From positions 90,083 through 131,191 of the forward strand of contig PLET01000019.1 in assembly GCA_003137095.1 (NCBI GenBank): a stretch of DNA of 41,109 nt. Reading direction: 5' to 3'. The position numbers and the translations under genes are program-made. A model generated the notes under the pieces. The model had not been told where the DNA came from, made no database searches, and was given only the letters and a program-made list of their open reading frames with translations. Each line of letters starts with the position of its first letter. Positions within the stretch are counted from its first letter, which is position 1. Positions 1 through 13,631 of the stretch are shown here, piece by piece. The DNA is from Gammaproteobacteria bacterium (lineage in GTDB: Bacteria; Pseudomonadota; Gammaproteobacteria; Steroidobacterales; Steroidobacteraceae).

Positions 1-1636
1 CGCGCATCTCGTCCGGCACCACGCCGAGATCCTCGCCGACCACCAGACAGGCATTGCGCGCGCTCTCGAGCGCAAGCACCGTCAACAGCTGATTCAAGGG
101 ATAGTGCACGTAGGCCCCATCGGTCGACGGGCTGCCCGCCGGGACCCACCACAGGCGGAACAGGGACATGACGTGATCCAGCCGCAGCGCGCCGTAGTAG
201 CGCATGTTGTCGCCGATCAGCTTCACGAAACCCTGCAGATGCCGGGCTTCCAGCACGACAGGGTCGGGCGGCGGAATGCCCCAGCCCTGGCCCTTCAGGG
301 CAAGCGGGTCGGGTGGTGCGCCGATTTCGGCACCCATGCGGTAGGTGGTCTGATCCGCCCAGGTCTCCGAACCGGAGGGATTGGCCCCCACGGCGTAATC
401 GCCGTACAAGCCGATGGGCATGCCGAGGCTGCGCGCCAGCGACTGTGCCGCCGTCAGCTGCCCGTGGGCCAGCCACTGCAGATACAGATGAAACTCCACC
501 TGGCGCGGATATTCGCGCGCGAAGCGCTCGGCCGCGCCCTGCAGCGGATCGCGGTACTCCTCCGGCCAGCTCAGCCAGCCGGACGCGCAACCCCGGGTGG
601 CGTGAAAATGGCGGTCGAGCGCATCGAACAGCGCATGCATCTGCAGCCTGCGGCCACCCGCGGCGACGAACGCGCGGAAATTCGCCGCACGTTCGCTGTC
701 CGCCCCCAGGTGCCGCTCGCAGAAGTCGCGATACAACAGTCCGAGAACCTCGAGCTTCGCGGCTGCGACGCCGGCGTAGTCGACCAGGGGCTTGGCGCGC
801 AGTGCGGCCAATCGCGCTGCGAACGCCGGATCGGCGGCGCGTGCGCGCGCCGCATCGCAGCCCTTGAATTCCGCGATCTCGGGCACCGCGATGTACAGAA
901 TGTTGAGGAAGTGGCGGCTCGAAGCGCTGTATGGGCTCGCCCGCAGCGGATCGGCCGGCGCCAGCGCGTGCAGGGGATTCAAGCCGATGAATCCCGCGCC
1001 GCGTGGCGCCAGCCATCTGATCAGCTGTTGCAGATCGCCGAAATCGCCGATGCCCCAGTTGCTCCGGGACCGCACCGTGTACAGCTGCACCGCGAGGCCC
1101 CACAGACGCCGGCCGGCGACGATGGGCGGCGGCTCGTGGCACAGCGGCGGGGATACGATGAACAGGCTGCGGTGCGCCTCGCCGCCCGCCAGCCGTGCAT
1201 CGAACTGATGATACCCCGGGGGCAGTTCCCGCGGCAGCTCGAAGCGGCGGCGCGTCACCCACGTTCCTTCCGTCTCGCCGCGCCATTGCTCCGCACAGGC
1301 GGCCGTGGACACGCTGCCCTCGTGCAGCGTGCCGTCCTCGAGCAGCAGCGACCAGATCAGGCTGGCGCCGAGGTCACGCGCCGCGACATTGATGTCGAAG
1401 GCGATGCGCGCGCCCTGCGCGGCCACCACGGGCGGCAGCAGACCGCGTGACCGCTGAACCTCGAGCGCGCTGATGGCGGCGGTCAACGAACCCGCGTCGT
1501 CGACCGCACAGCCCATGGCACGCAGGATTCCGGCTTTGGTCCCGAGGCTGAAGTAATGCAGCGCACCGCGGAAATCGTGGTATGCGTCGCCGACTCCGCG
1601 CAGCCGGGCGAGCCGCTCGATCAGCGCGCCGTCCAC
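1..1636 (-). CDS. malQ: 4-alpha-glucanotransferase (amylomaltase), 3' end outside window
   Basis: GH77 enzyme that transfers 1,4-glucan segments between malto-oligosaccharides and releases glucose, acting in the cytoplasm on chains left by phosphorylase and debranching enzyme. The reverse strand stays open from a GTG at 1636 to the window edge (545 codons). Diagnostic motifs are GLNPLHAL and, at the very edge, GEDLGVVPDEMR, which carries the catalytic acid glutamate. The N-terminal part is long, as in the E. coli-type MalQ of about 700 residues, so roughly the last quarter is missing, including the final catalytic Asp. The GTG is chosen because it lies 3 bases after the glgX stop and has GGAG about 9 bases upstream, inside the end of glgX. 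Last visible gene of the glg operon. Confidence 0.93.
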   Translation of the reverse strand, partial: MDGALIERLARLRGVGDAYHDFRGALHYFSLGTKAGILRAMGCAVDDAGSLTAAISALEVQRSRGLLPPVVAAQGARIAFDINVAARDLGASLIWSLLLEDGTLHEGSVSTAACAEQWRGETEGTWVTRRRFELPRELPPGYHQFDARLAGGEAHRSLFIVSPPLCHEPPPIVAGRRLWGLAVQLYTVRSRSNWGIGDFGDLQQLIRWLAPRGAGFIGLNPLHALAPADPLRASPYSASSRHFLNILYIAVPEIAEFKGCDAARARAADPAFAARLAALRAKPLVDYAGVAAAKLEVLGLLYRDFCERHLGADSERAANFRAFVAAGGRRLQMHALFDALDRHFHATRGCASGWLSWPEEYRDPLQGAAERFAREYPRQVEFHLYLQWLAHGQLTAAQSLARSLGMPIGLYGDYAVGANPSGSETWADQTTYRMGAEIGAPPDPLALKGQGWGIPPPDPVVLEARHLQGFVKLIGDNMRYYGALRLDHVMSLFRLWWVPAGSPSTDGAYVHYPLNQLLTVLALESARNACLVVGEDLGVVPDEMR

Positions 1637-1639
1637 GTC

Positions 1640-3631
<1,992 letters not shown>

Positions 3632-5541
3632 TTATACCGGCCCGATGAAGAATATGGCGCCGAGCGGCGGCAGATCGAGCGGCAGCGAGAACGCATAGCC
3701 CTGGGCACCGTGCTCGCCGGCGGTGATCTGCGTCTGACGGTTGTATCCCGAGCCGCCGAAGCGCGCATCGTCCGAATCGAATATCTTGCGGTACTCGCCC
3801 GGTTCGGCGACGCCGACGCGGTAACCGTCGCGCGGCACCGGTGTCGCATTGAACACACAGGTATATGGAGCGCCCTTGTCATGGCCGGTGCATCGCCGCT
3901 GGAACGCCCAGACGCTTTCGTCCGCATTGTGCAGGTCCGCCCAGCGGAATCCCTCGTGATCGCAGTCGCTGCCGTACAGCTGCGGACTGGCGCGGTACAG
4001 GTTGTTCAGTTCCATTGCACAAAGCCGCAGGCTGCGGTGCGCGGGGTCCTCCAGCAGATACCAGTCCAATTGCTCCCAATCGCGCCATTCCTGCCACTGT
4101 CCGAATTCCGATCCCATGAACAAGAGCTTCTTGCCGGGATGCGCAATCATATACGCGATCAGCAGGCGGAAATTCGCCCGCTTCTGCCAATCATCGCCCG
4201 GCATCTTGCTGAGCAGGGAGCGTTTGCCGTGCACCACCTCGTCGTGGGAGATCGGCAGGATGAATTTTTCCGACCACGCATACATGAACGAGAAGGTGAT
4301 CAGCTGGTGATTGTAGCGCCGGTACACCGGATCGAGCGCCACGTATTTCAGCGTGTCGTTCATCCAGCCCATGTTCCACTTGAAATTGAACCCGAGCCCG
4401 CCGTGTTCAGGCGGATGCGTCACGCCGGCGAATGAGGTCGATTCCTCCGCGATGGTCAGCGCGCCCGGAAATTCACGGTGGACGATCGAATTCATCTGGC
4501 GCAGAAAATCAATCGCCTCGAGATTCTCCCGGCCGCCGTGCCTGTTCGGCAGCCACTCCCCCGGCCTGCGGCTGTAATCCAGGTACAGCATCGAGGCGAC
4601 CGCATCGACCCGCAGCCCGTCGACATGGTAGCGGTCCATCCAGAACAGCGCGTTCGCCACCAGGAAATTGCGCACTTCGTGGCGCCCGTAGTTGAATATC
4701 TTCGTGCCCCACTCCATGTGCTCCCCGAGGCGCGAGTCGGCATGTTCGTACAGTGCGGTTCCGTCGAAATGCGACAATCCGTGATCGTCGCGCGGGAAAT
4801 GCGCCGGCACCCAGTCGAGGATGACGCCGATGTCCGCCTGATGGCAGCTGTCGATGAAGAACATGAAATCGTGCGGTGAGCCGAAACGCGAGGTGGCCGC
4901 GTAATAGCCGGTGACCTGGTAGCCCCAGGAGGCGTCGAGCGGATGTTCCGCCACGCCCATCAGCTCGATGTGGGTGTAGCCCATCTCCTTGACGTAGGGT
5001 ATCAGCTGGGACGCGGCTTCGCGCCAGCCCATGAACGGCGGCTGCCGGGTGTCCCACGGGCGGCGCCAGGCGGCGAGGTGCACCTCGTAGGCGTTCAGCG
5101 GGCTTCTGGCGGAGTCGCGCTGGTCCCGGGCATGCAGCCATTCACCGTCGTGCCACTCGAAACCGTCCAGCGAGGTGAACACCGAGCAGTTTCCGGGCCG
5201 CAATTCCATGGCGAAACCATAGGGATCCGCCTTGAGGAACAGGTGCCCGTCGCGCGTGCGTATCTCGTATTTGTAGAGGGTTCCCGGCACGATTTCCGGG
5301 ATCTCGAGCTCCCAGACGCCGGACGCGCCGCGATTGTGCATGACATGCGACCGGCCGTCCCAATGATTGAAGGGCCCGACGACACTCACGCCCGCGGCGT
5401 TCGGCGCCCAGACCGCGAAGCGCGCGCCGACGGCGCCCATGGCGTGGGCGCCCAGTCTTTCGTAGATGCGGTTGTGGTTTCCCTCGCCGAACAGGTACAG
5501 ATCGAAATCCGAGATCGCACTGTCGGGCGCTGAGTTGGCGT

Positions 5542-5545
<4 letters not shown>
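3632..5545 (-). CDS. glgB: 1,4-alpha-glucan branching enzyme GlgB, short form
   Basis: GH13 enzyme that forms alpha-1,6 branches in glycogen. The 637-residue protein starts SDFDLYLFGEG soon after the initiator, so it lacks the roughly 100-residue N1 domain of the 728-residue E. coli enzyme and keeps CBM48, catalytic barrel and C-terminal beta domain. Catalytic residues are D314 (DGLRVDAV), E367 (IAEEST) and D435 (SHDEVVHG), with the same spacing as E. coli. An in-frame TTG at 5566 could add 7 residues, but the ATG at 5545 overlaps the glgP stop as ATGA, the usual coupling arrangement, and is preferred. Confidence 0.95.
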
Positions 5546-8049
<2,504 letters not shown>

Positions 8050-8135
8050 ACTTTAGTTGTTCAGGGTGCTCGGTTTAGCGGTTATTATAAAGGCTCGCCT
8101 CATCCGCGGGGCGGAACCTTAAGGGTACCGATTCG
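8050..8135. promoter_or_regulatory. Divergent promoter region glgP / ppgK
   Basis: These 86 bases separate the divergent starts of glgP and ppgK. An AT-rich core at 8082-8091 reads TATAAT on the minus strand (8089-8084) and TATTAT or TATAAA on the plus strand, so it could act as a -10 element either way. I find no good -35 hexamer at normal spacing on either strand. The ppgK ribosome site AAGGG lies at 8121-8125, 10 bases before its ATG. Assigning promoters here is inference. Confidence 0.45.
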
Positions 8136-8894
8136 ATGAATGCCTCATCATTTGCCATTGGCGTCGATGTGGGTGGCTCGTCGATCAAGTGCGGACTGGT
8201 GGACCTTCAGACCGGCGAATTTGCCGGCGAACGGTACAGCACACCCACGCCTGCGCAGGATTCTACAGCCACCTTGCTGGCCGCAATTGCGACGGTCGTC
8301 GCAGACGTGCCCGGAAATCATGCAATAGGTCTCGCATTTCCCAGTGTGATCGTGCGCGGCACGGTGCGGACGGCGGCGCATCTGAACAAGGCCTGGATCG
8401 GCCAGCCTCTGGCGAAGCTCGCCACCGAACACCTGCGCCGGCCGGTGTATGCCATCAACGATGCGGACGCAGCCGGCCTGGCGGAGCTGCGCTACGGGGC
8501 CGCGCGCGGCGTGTCCGGCACGGTGCTCCTGCTGACCCTGGGCACGGGCATCGGCAGTGCGCTGTTCATCGACGGACGGCTGGTGCCGAACACGGAGCTC
8601 GGCCATCTGCAGGTTTCCGGGCGTGAAGCCGAGGTGCGTGCATCGGGACGCACCAAGGTCGATCAGAAGATGAGCTGGGATGAATGGACGGAGCAGCTGA
8701 ACATGGTGCTGCGGGAGCTGCATGCGCTGCTGTGGCCGGACCTCATCGTGCTGTGCGGCGGTATCACCGAGGAGCCCGGGAAATTCCTGGACAAGCTGCG
8801 CTGCGAATCGCCTGTGCGCATCGGCGCGCTGCGTGCGCAGGCGGGCATCGTGGGCGCAGCCTTCGCCACCACGCTGGCCGGGAATCCGGCCTGA
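8136..8894 (+). CDS. ppgK: Polyphosphate glucokinase (ROK family)
   Basis: Phosphorylates glucose to glucose-6-phosphate, typically with inorganic polyphosphate as phosphoryl donor and often ATP as well. The 252-residue ROK fold shows the phosphate-binding motif IGVDVGGSSIKCGLVD (8-23), the active-site segment INDADAAGLAE (107-117) and LTLGTGIGSALF (133-144). PNTELGHL (151-158) is typical of PpgK. The long zinc-binding Cys cluster of classical ROK glucokinases is absent, as in PpgK proteins. The ATG at 8136 has AAGGG 10 bases upstream. Divergence from the glycogen operon fits use of glucose released by MalQ and GlgX. Polyphosphate dependence is inferred from family likeness. Confidence 0.88.
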   Translation: MNASSFAIGVDVGGSSIKCGLVDLQTGEFAGERYSTPTPAQDSTATLLAAIATVVADVPGNHAIGLAFPSVIVRGTVRTAAHLNKAWIGQPLAKLATEHLRRPVYAINDADAAGLAELRYGAARGVSGTVLLLTLGTGIGSALFIDGRLVPNTELGHLQVSGREAEVRASGRTKVDQKMSWDEWTEQLNMVLRELHALLWPDLIVLCGGITEEPGKFLDKLRCESPVRIGALRAQAGIVGAAFATTLAGNPA

Positions 8895-8915
8895 CCGCCC
8901 TGTGTTGCCGCCCAA

Positions 8916-9365
8916 GTGGCCAGAGCCGTACTCATCCTGACACTGATGGCGGCGCTCGCCGCCTGCGCCGCGCAACCGCCCGTGCGCCACGGCGCACCGG
9001 CCCTGGTGGATTCCGCGACCATGATGCTCGGCCAGCCCTATCGATACGGAGGCTTCGCCCCGGGCGGCTTCGATTGCAGCGGCCTGGTGTATTACGCGGC
9101 CCGCAGGGCCGGTCTCGAGGTTCCGCGGACCGCGGCGGCACAGCTCGCCAGCGGCACTGCGGTGGCGCGCGCCGCGGTGCGCGCGGGTGATCTCGTATTC
9201 ATGCACCTGTCACACAAGGAATTGCACGTCGGGATCGCCGTCGGCGGGGAGCGTTTCATCCATGCGCCCTCCAGCGGCGGTCGCGTGCGCATCGACTCGC
9301 TGAGCGCGCCGCCGTATGACCGCGGCTTCTTCAGCGCGCGGCGCATAGCGCCCGACGCCGATTGA
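8916..9365 (+). CDS. NlpC/P60-family lipoprotein (cell-wall peptidase)
   Basis: Probable envelope cysteine peptidase acting on peptidoglycan stem peptides. The 149-residue protein starts at a GTG, 21 bases after the ppgK stop, and has a lipoprotein signal with lipobox L14-A-A-C17. The NlpC/P60 domain follows, with nucleophile C54 in FDCSGLVYY, H104 in LHVGIAVG and H116 in FIHAPSS. This resembles small Spr/NlpC-type lipoproteins. There is no strong ribosome site at the GTG, so translation may depend on ppgK. Substrate and physiological role cannot be read from sequence. Confidence 0.88.
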   Translation: MARAVLILTLMAALAACAAQPPVRHGAPALVDSATMMLGQPYRYGGFAPGGFDCSGLVYYAARRAGLEVPRTAAAQLASGTAVARAAVRAGDLVFMHLSHKELHVGIAVGGERFIHAPSSGGRVRIDSLSAPPYDRGFFSARRIAPDAD

Positions 9366-9396
9366 GCCCGCGGGCCGGCCGGAGGCGCCCCGCGGC
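9366..9396. terminator. Possible bidirectional GC hairpin between convergent genes
   Basis: The 31 bases between two convergent stop codons form an imperfect inverted repeat: GAGCC plus GCGG on the left pair with CCGC plus GGCTC on the right, with a bulged C. No proper U-tract follows on either strand, so intrinsic termination is doubtful. Confidence 0.25.
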
Positions 9397-11196
9397 TCAA
9401 ACCACGGCCGCCTCCTCCGCCTCGGCACCCACCACGGCGAATTGCAGAGCCGCGAGCCTTGCATACAGCGGGCTCTGCAGCAGCAGCTCCGCGTGCGTGC
9501 CGACCGCAACTTTGTGGCCGTGGTCCATCACCACGATGCGATCGGCCTTCAGCACCGTCGCCAGCCGATGCGCAATGATGATGGTGGTGCGCCCCTGCAT
9601 GAGCTTCTCCAGCGCCTGCTGGACCAGCCGTTCGGACTCCGCATCGAGGGAACTGGTCGCCTCGTCGAGCAGCAGGATGGGCGGATCCTTGAGAATGGCG
9701 CGCGCCAATGCGATGCGCTGCCGCTGGCCGCCGGACAGGCGCGTGCCGCGCTCGCCGAGGAACGTGTCGTAGCCCTGCGGCAGCTTGCGCAGGAATTCGT
9801 CGGCGGCGGCGGCCTGCGCCGCAGCCTCGATTTCCGCTTCCGTTGCGTCGGGGCGCCCATAGCGGATGTTCTCCCGCGCACTCGCGCCGAACAGCACCGT
9901 ATCCTGCGGCACCAGGCCGATCTGGGAGCGCACATCCTCGGGTCGCAGGTCCACCAGCCGCCGCTCGTCGATCAGCAGCCGGCCCGAATCCGGATCGTAG
10001 AAGCGCAGCAGCAGCTGGAAGGTCGTGCTCTTGCCCGCTCCTGACGGGCCGACGAAGGCGATGGTCTCGCCGGGGACGACGTCGAGGCTGAAATTTGCCA
10101 GCGCGGCGGTCTCGGGCCGGGACGGATAGCGGAAGGTCACGTTGTCGAAGCGGATTCTGCCGGTGATGCGCGCCGGCAGCTCGAGAGGCTGCGGCGGCGG
10201 GCGGATCGCCGGGCGCGCCTCCAGCAGCTCGCTGAGCCGTTCCATGGCACCGGCGGCCCGCTGCACCTCGCCCCACATTTCAGTCAGTGCGGCGGCCGAG
10301 GTGCCCACGAACACCGCGTACAGCAGAAACTGTCCGAGCTGGCCGTTGGTCATCGTGCCCGCGAGCACCGCGCGCGCGCCCAGCCACAGCACGATGGTGA
10401 TGCCGCTGAAAACCAGCATGACGCCGAGGGCCGTGAGCAGGGCCCGGACCCGCGTGCGCCGCACCGCGATGTCGAAACTATGCTCGACCGCGACACGATA
10501 GCGCTCGCTCTGCAGCTCCTCGAGCGTGAAGGCCTGCACCGTCTGGATCGCGTTCAAGGTCTCGTCCGCCAGACCGCTGGTGTCGGCGATGCGATCCTGG
10601 GATGCGCGCGACAGGCCGCGCACTCGGCGGCCGATCACGATCAGCGGCACGACCACGACGGGGATCAGCACCAGGATGACGCCCATCAGTCTGGCGCTGG
10701 TCAGGCCGAGCATGACCAGCGCCCCCACCAGGCTCAACGTGGAGCGCAGGACGATGGACAGATTGACGCCGGCAATGGCCTGTACCAAGGTGGTGTCGGT
10801 GGTCAGCCGCGACAGCACCTCGCCGGTGCGGGTGACCTCGTAGAACGTCGGATCCATGCGCACCACGCGACGGTAGACCGCGGTGCGCACGTCCGCGACC
10901 ACGCGTTCGCCGAGCCAGGTGACCAGATAGAAGCGCAGCGCCGCGAACCCGCCGTAGACCACTGCCGCGGCGAGAAAGCCGATGAAATACAGATTGATGG
11001 TGCCCGGGTTTTTGGCCGCGATGCCGTGGTCTATGAGCTGTCGGAGGGCCACCGGCAGCGCCAGCATCGCCGCGGAGGCGAAAATCAGCGCCGCCATGGC
11101 GGCGGCCAGCACCCCGCGATACGGCCGCAGGAACGGCAGCAGCGCCCGCAGCGGGCTCAAGGACTTCGCCCGCGGGCGGTCGGCTAGGGTATTCAT
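9397..11196 (-). CDS. ABC exporter, fused permease and ATPase (MsbA-like)
   Basis: Half-transporter of the type IV ABC exporter fold that works as a homodimer in the inner membrane. The transmembrane domain covers about residues 1-320, with six predicted helices including 31-50, 68-90, 150-170 and 172-190. The nucleotide-binding domain has Walker A GPSGAGKST (383-391), Q-loop VPQD (429-432), signature LSGGQ (487-491), Walker B ILLLDE (507-512) and H-loop H543 in IAHR. At 599 residues it fits the MsbA-related subfamily, which often sits beside unrelated metabolic genes. The ATG at 11196 lies 7 bases after the aminotransferase stop, so the two are probably co-transcribed. The substrate is unknown; lipid or hydrophobic compounds are guesses. 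Confidence 0.93.
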   Translation of the reverse strand: MNTLADRPRAKSLSPLRALLPFLRPYRGVLAAAMAALIFASAAMLALPVALRQLIDHGIAAKNPGTINLYFIGFLAAAVVYGGFAALRFYLVTWLGERVVADVRTAVYRRVVRMDPTFYEVTRTGEVLSRLTTDTTLVQAIAGVNLSIVLRSTLSLVGALVMLGLTSARLMGVILVLIPVVVVPLIVIGRRVRGLSRASQDRIADTSGLADETLNAIQTVQAFTLEELQSERYRVAVEHSFDIAVRRTRVRALLTALGVMLVFSGITIVLWLGARAVLAGTMTNGQLGQFLLYAVFVGTSAAALTEMWGEVQRAAGAMERLSELLEARPAIRPPPQPLELPARITGRIRFDNVTFRYPSRPETAALANFSLDVVPGETIAFVGPSGAGKSTTFQLLLRFYDPDSGRLLIDERRLVDLRPEDVRSQIGLVPQDTVLFGASARENIRYGRPDATEAEIEAAAQAAAADEFLRKLPQGYDTFLGERGTRLSGGQRQRIALARAILKDPPILLLDEATSSLDAESERLVQQALEKLMQGRTTIIIAHRLATVLKADRIVVMDHGHKVAVGTHAELLLQSPLYARLAALQFAVVGAEAEEAAVV

Positions 11197-11203
11197 CGGC
11201 GCC

Positions 11204-12502
11204 TTACGCGGCCCTCACGGACTGCAGACCGCAGGCCTGCTTGGCGGACTCGACCAGGATGTCCAGTCCCTCCTCGAGCACGGCGTCCGGAATGGTGAGC
11301 GGCGCGAGCAGGCGCACGACGTTGGCCGACACGCCGCACGACAGCAGGATCAAACCGCGCTGCTCGGCCTGCGCCAGGATCGCGGCGGTGAGCGCGGCGT
11401 CGGGTTCCCGGGTGTCGCGATCCTTGACCAGTTCGAACGCCATCATGGCGCCGAGGCCGCGCACATCGCCAATGGCCGGCAACTGCTTCGCGAGGGTCTC
11501 GAGGCGCGCCCGCATGCGCTGACCGATGCCGGTCGCCCGGGCGCACAAATCTTCGGCTTCGATGACGTCGAGCACCGCGTGAGCCGCCGCCAGGCTGAGC
11601 GGGTTGCCGCCATAGGTGCCTCCCAGACCGCCGCGCTGCGCCGCATCCATGATGGCGGCGCGGCCGGTCACCGCCGAGAGCGGCAATCCGCCGCCCAAGC
11701 CCTTGGCGGTGACGATCAGGTCGGGAATCACGCCGGAATGCTCGATGGAGAACATCTTGCCGGTGCGCCCCAGGCCGCCCTGCACCTCGTCGGCGATGAG
11801 CACGATGCCCTGGGTGTCGCAGAGCCGGCGCAGCGCCCGCAGGAAATCCGGGGGCGCCACGTTGAAGCCGCCCTCGCCCTGCACCGGTTCAATGATGATG
11901 GCCGCAACCGATCCGGCATCGATGTCGCTGTGCAGCAATCGGTCCAGATCGGCCAGAGCCCGCGACGTGGTCATGCCGCGATAGGGCTGCGGAAATTCGG
12001 CGTGATAGACCTCAGCGGGAAACGGCCCGAAGCCGCGCTTATAAGGCGACACCTTGCCGGTGAGGGCCAGCGCCATCAGGGTGCGGCCGTGAAAGGCGCC
12101 GGAGAATGCGATCACCCCGGTGCGCCCGGTGTGGCAGCGCGCCACCTTGATCGCGTTCTCGACGGCCTCGGCGCCGGAGTTCAAGAACAGGGTCTTTTTG
12201 GCGAAATTCCCCGGCGCCAGCGCGTTGAGCCGCTCGGCGAGGCGGATGTAGGACTCGTACGGCAGCACATGGAAGCAGGTGTGCGCAAAGGCCTGCGCCT
12301 GATTCGCCACCGCCTCCATGACGCGTGGATGCCGATGTCCGGTGTTCAGCACGGCGATGCCCGCCGCAAAATCGATGTAGCGGCGGCCTTCCACGTCCCA
12401 CACCTCGGAATTCATCGCCTTGGCGACGTACACGCCCTTGGAAGAGACTCCCTGGGGTAAGGCCGCTTCCTGGCGGGCCAGCAGATCCGTGGATTTCGAC
12501 AT
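11204..12502 (-). CDS. gabT: 4-aminobutyrate aminotransferase (class III)
   Basis: PLP-dependent transaminase that most likely converts GABA and 2-oxoglutarate to succinate semialdehyde and glutamate. The 432-residue protein follows E. coli GabT closely: GIAVLNTGHRHP (48-59), HTCFHVLPYE (74-83), SGAEAVENAIK (109-119), IEPVQGEGGF (204-213), ADEVQ with D238, and PLP lysine K267 in TAKGLGGG. The frame is open further upstream to 12568, but AGGAG at 12510-12514, 7 bases before the ATG at 12502, fixes the start. No gabD is adjacent. A related activity such as 5-aminovalerate transamination is possible. It is upstream of the ABC exporter in the same operon. Confidence 0.88.
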   Translation of the reverse strand: MSKSTDLLARQEAALPQGVSSKGVYVAKAMNSEVWDVEGRRYIDFAAGIAVLNTGHRHPRVMEAVANQAQAFAHTCFHVLPYESYIRLAERLNALAPGNFAKKTLFLNSGAEAVENAIKVARCHTGRTGVIAFSGAFHGRTLMALALTGKVSPYKRGFGPFPAEVYHAEFPQPYRGMTTSRALADLDRLLHSDIDAGSVAAIIIEPVQGEGGFNVAPPDFLRALRRLCDTQGIVLIADEVQGGLGRTGKMFSIEHSGVIPDLIVTAKGLGGGLPLSAVTGRAAIMDAAQRGGLGGTYGGNPLSLAAAHAVLDVIEAEDLCARATGIGQRMRARLETLAKQLPAIGDVRGLGAMMAFELVKDRDTREPDAALTAAILAQAEQRGLILLSCGVSANVVRLLAPLTIPDAVLEEGLDILVESAKQACGLQSVRAA

Positions 12503-12588
12503 CCGATGACTCCTATTCATGGTGTGCGGCGATGGCTGAACGGTATCATTGGGGAGGTATACGGGCAAAATTCACCCATGGCGCGGCA
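12503..12588. promoter_or_regulatory. Divergent intergenic region gabT / fdhD, with gabT ribosome site
   Basis: These 86 bases separate the divergent gabT and fdhD starts. AGGAG on the minus strand at 12510-12514 precedes the gabT ATG by 7 bases and decides its start over upstream in-frame codons. A GGGGAGG lies at 12550-12557 on the plus strand but is about 30 bases from the fdhD ATG and serves no in-frame start at proper spacing. No convincing promoter hexamers were found. Confidence 0.4.
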
Positions 12589-13485
12589 ATGACCATACCC
12601 GACCCCCTCGAACCGGCGCAGTCTGCCGCCGCCGGCACGCTCGGCCTGCGGGTCTGGCGGGCCGGTCAAGGCGGCTGGGTGGCCGCCGATGACCGGGTGG
12701 CCGTCGAAGCCCCCTTGGAGATCCAGCTGCATCACCCCGCGTTGGGCGGTGAACCGGCGTCCTTCGGCACCACCATGCGCACTCCGGGCGACGATGAGGC
12801 CCTCGCGGCCGGACTGCTGTATGGCGAGGGGATCATCCAACACGCATCGGATATCGATGCGATCGAATCGGGCACGCGCCGGCCCAATGTGGTGAACGTG
12901 CGCCTGCGGCCGGGGGTGATGATCGAGGTGACGCCGGCGCGGCGCTTCTCGGCCGGCTCGAGCTGCGGGGTGTGCGGCACCACCGGACTCGATGCTGCGA
13001 TCGCGCGTGCCGCGGCCACCCGTATCCTCGGCACGGCCCAAGCCCAGCTGCCGGTGTTGTTGCGCCTGCCGGCACGCATGCGCGAGGCGCAAACCCGGTT
13101 CGGCACCACCGGCGGCATTCATGCCGTGGCGCTGTTCGACCTCAGTGGATCGTTGCTGGCAATCGCCGAGGATGTCGGCCGTCACAATGCCTTCGATAAG
13201 CTCGTCGGCGAGCGCCTGTTGGCGGGGGAATTGCCGCTCGCGAACCGCATCGTGCTGTTGAGCGGCCGCGCCAGCTTCGAATTGGTGCAAAAGGCGCTGC
13301 GCGCCGGGGTGGCGCTGCTCGCCGCCATCGGCGCTCCATCGAGCCTGGCGGTCAATCTAGCGGCCGCCGCCGGCCTCACGCTCGTGGGATTCCTGCGCGA
13401 TGCGCACTGCAACGTCTATGCACACCCCGAACGGCTCGGCGGCTTCTCGTCCTCGGCTTCCGGATCCGGTTGCGGCGGATCATAG
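12589..13485 (+). CDS. fdhD: Formate dehydrogenase accessory sulfurtransferase FdhD
   Basis: FdhD carries sulfur from the cysteine desulfurase IscS to the bis-MGD molybdenum cofactor, which activates formate dehydrogenases. The 298-residue protein shows the essential pair C126 and C129 in SSCGVCG, and also EDVGRHNAFDKL, SGRASFELVQKA and VYAHPERL, all standard FdhD motifs. The ATG at 12589 gives an N-terminus of normal length; an in-frame ATG at 12532 would add 19 residues. No formate dehydrogenase or molybdopterin gene is nearby, so its client enzyme must be encoded elsewhere. Confidence 0.94.
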   Translation: MTIPDPLEPAQSAAAGTLGLRVWRAGQGGWVAADDRVAVEAPLEIQLHHPALGGEPASFGTTMRTPGDDEALAAGLLYGEGIIQHASDIDAIESGTRRPNVVNVRLRPGVMIEVTPARRFSAGSSCGVCGTTGLDAAIARAAATRILGTAQAQLPVLLRLPARMREAQTRFGTTGGIHAVALFDLSGSLLAIAEDVGRHNAFDKLVGERLLAGELPLANRIVLLSGRASFELVQKALRAGVALLAAIGAPSSLAVNLAAAAGLTLVGFLRDAHCNVYAHPERLGGFSSSASGSGCGGS

Positions 13486-13631
13486 GGCGCTTCATGCGGC
13501 TGATCCGGACTCGGATAAGAAGGCACGTTCTCGCAAATCATGGGCGCAGCATGCCGCCCCGCGCCGCCGCCCGCCATCGGTGCGCGGCTACGGGGCTCGT
13601 AGGATTACACCCACACCCACGGCCCTCTGGT
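13486..13631. other. Convergent intergenic spacer
   Basis: A 146-base spacer between the convergent ends of fdhD and the DUF6515-like gene. I see no ORF with coding signs, no tRNA and no clear hairpin with a U-tract. Confidence 0.4.

Noticed and set aside
104..1450. Long plus-strand open frame opposite malQ
   Set aside because: It is antisense to clear GH77 motifs, has Arg/Ala/Gln-rich composition and no recognisable domain; a by-product of high GC.
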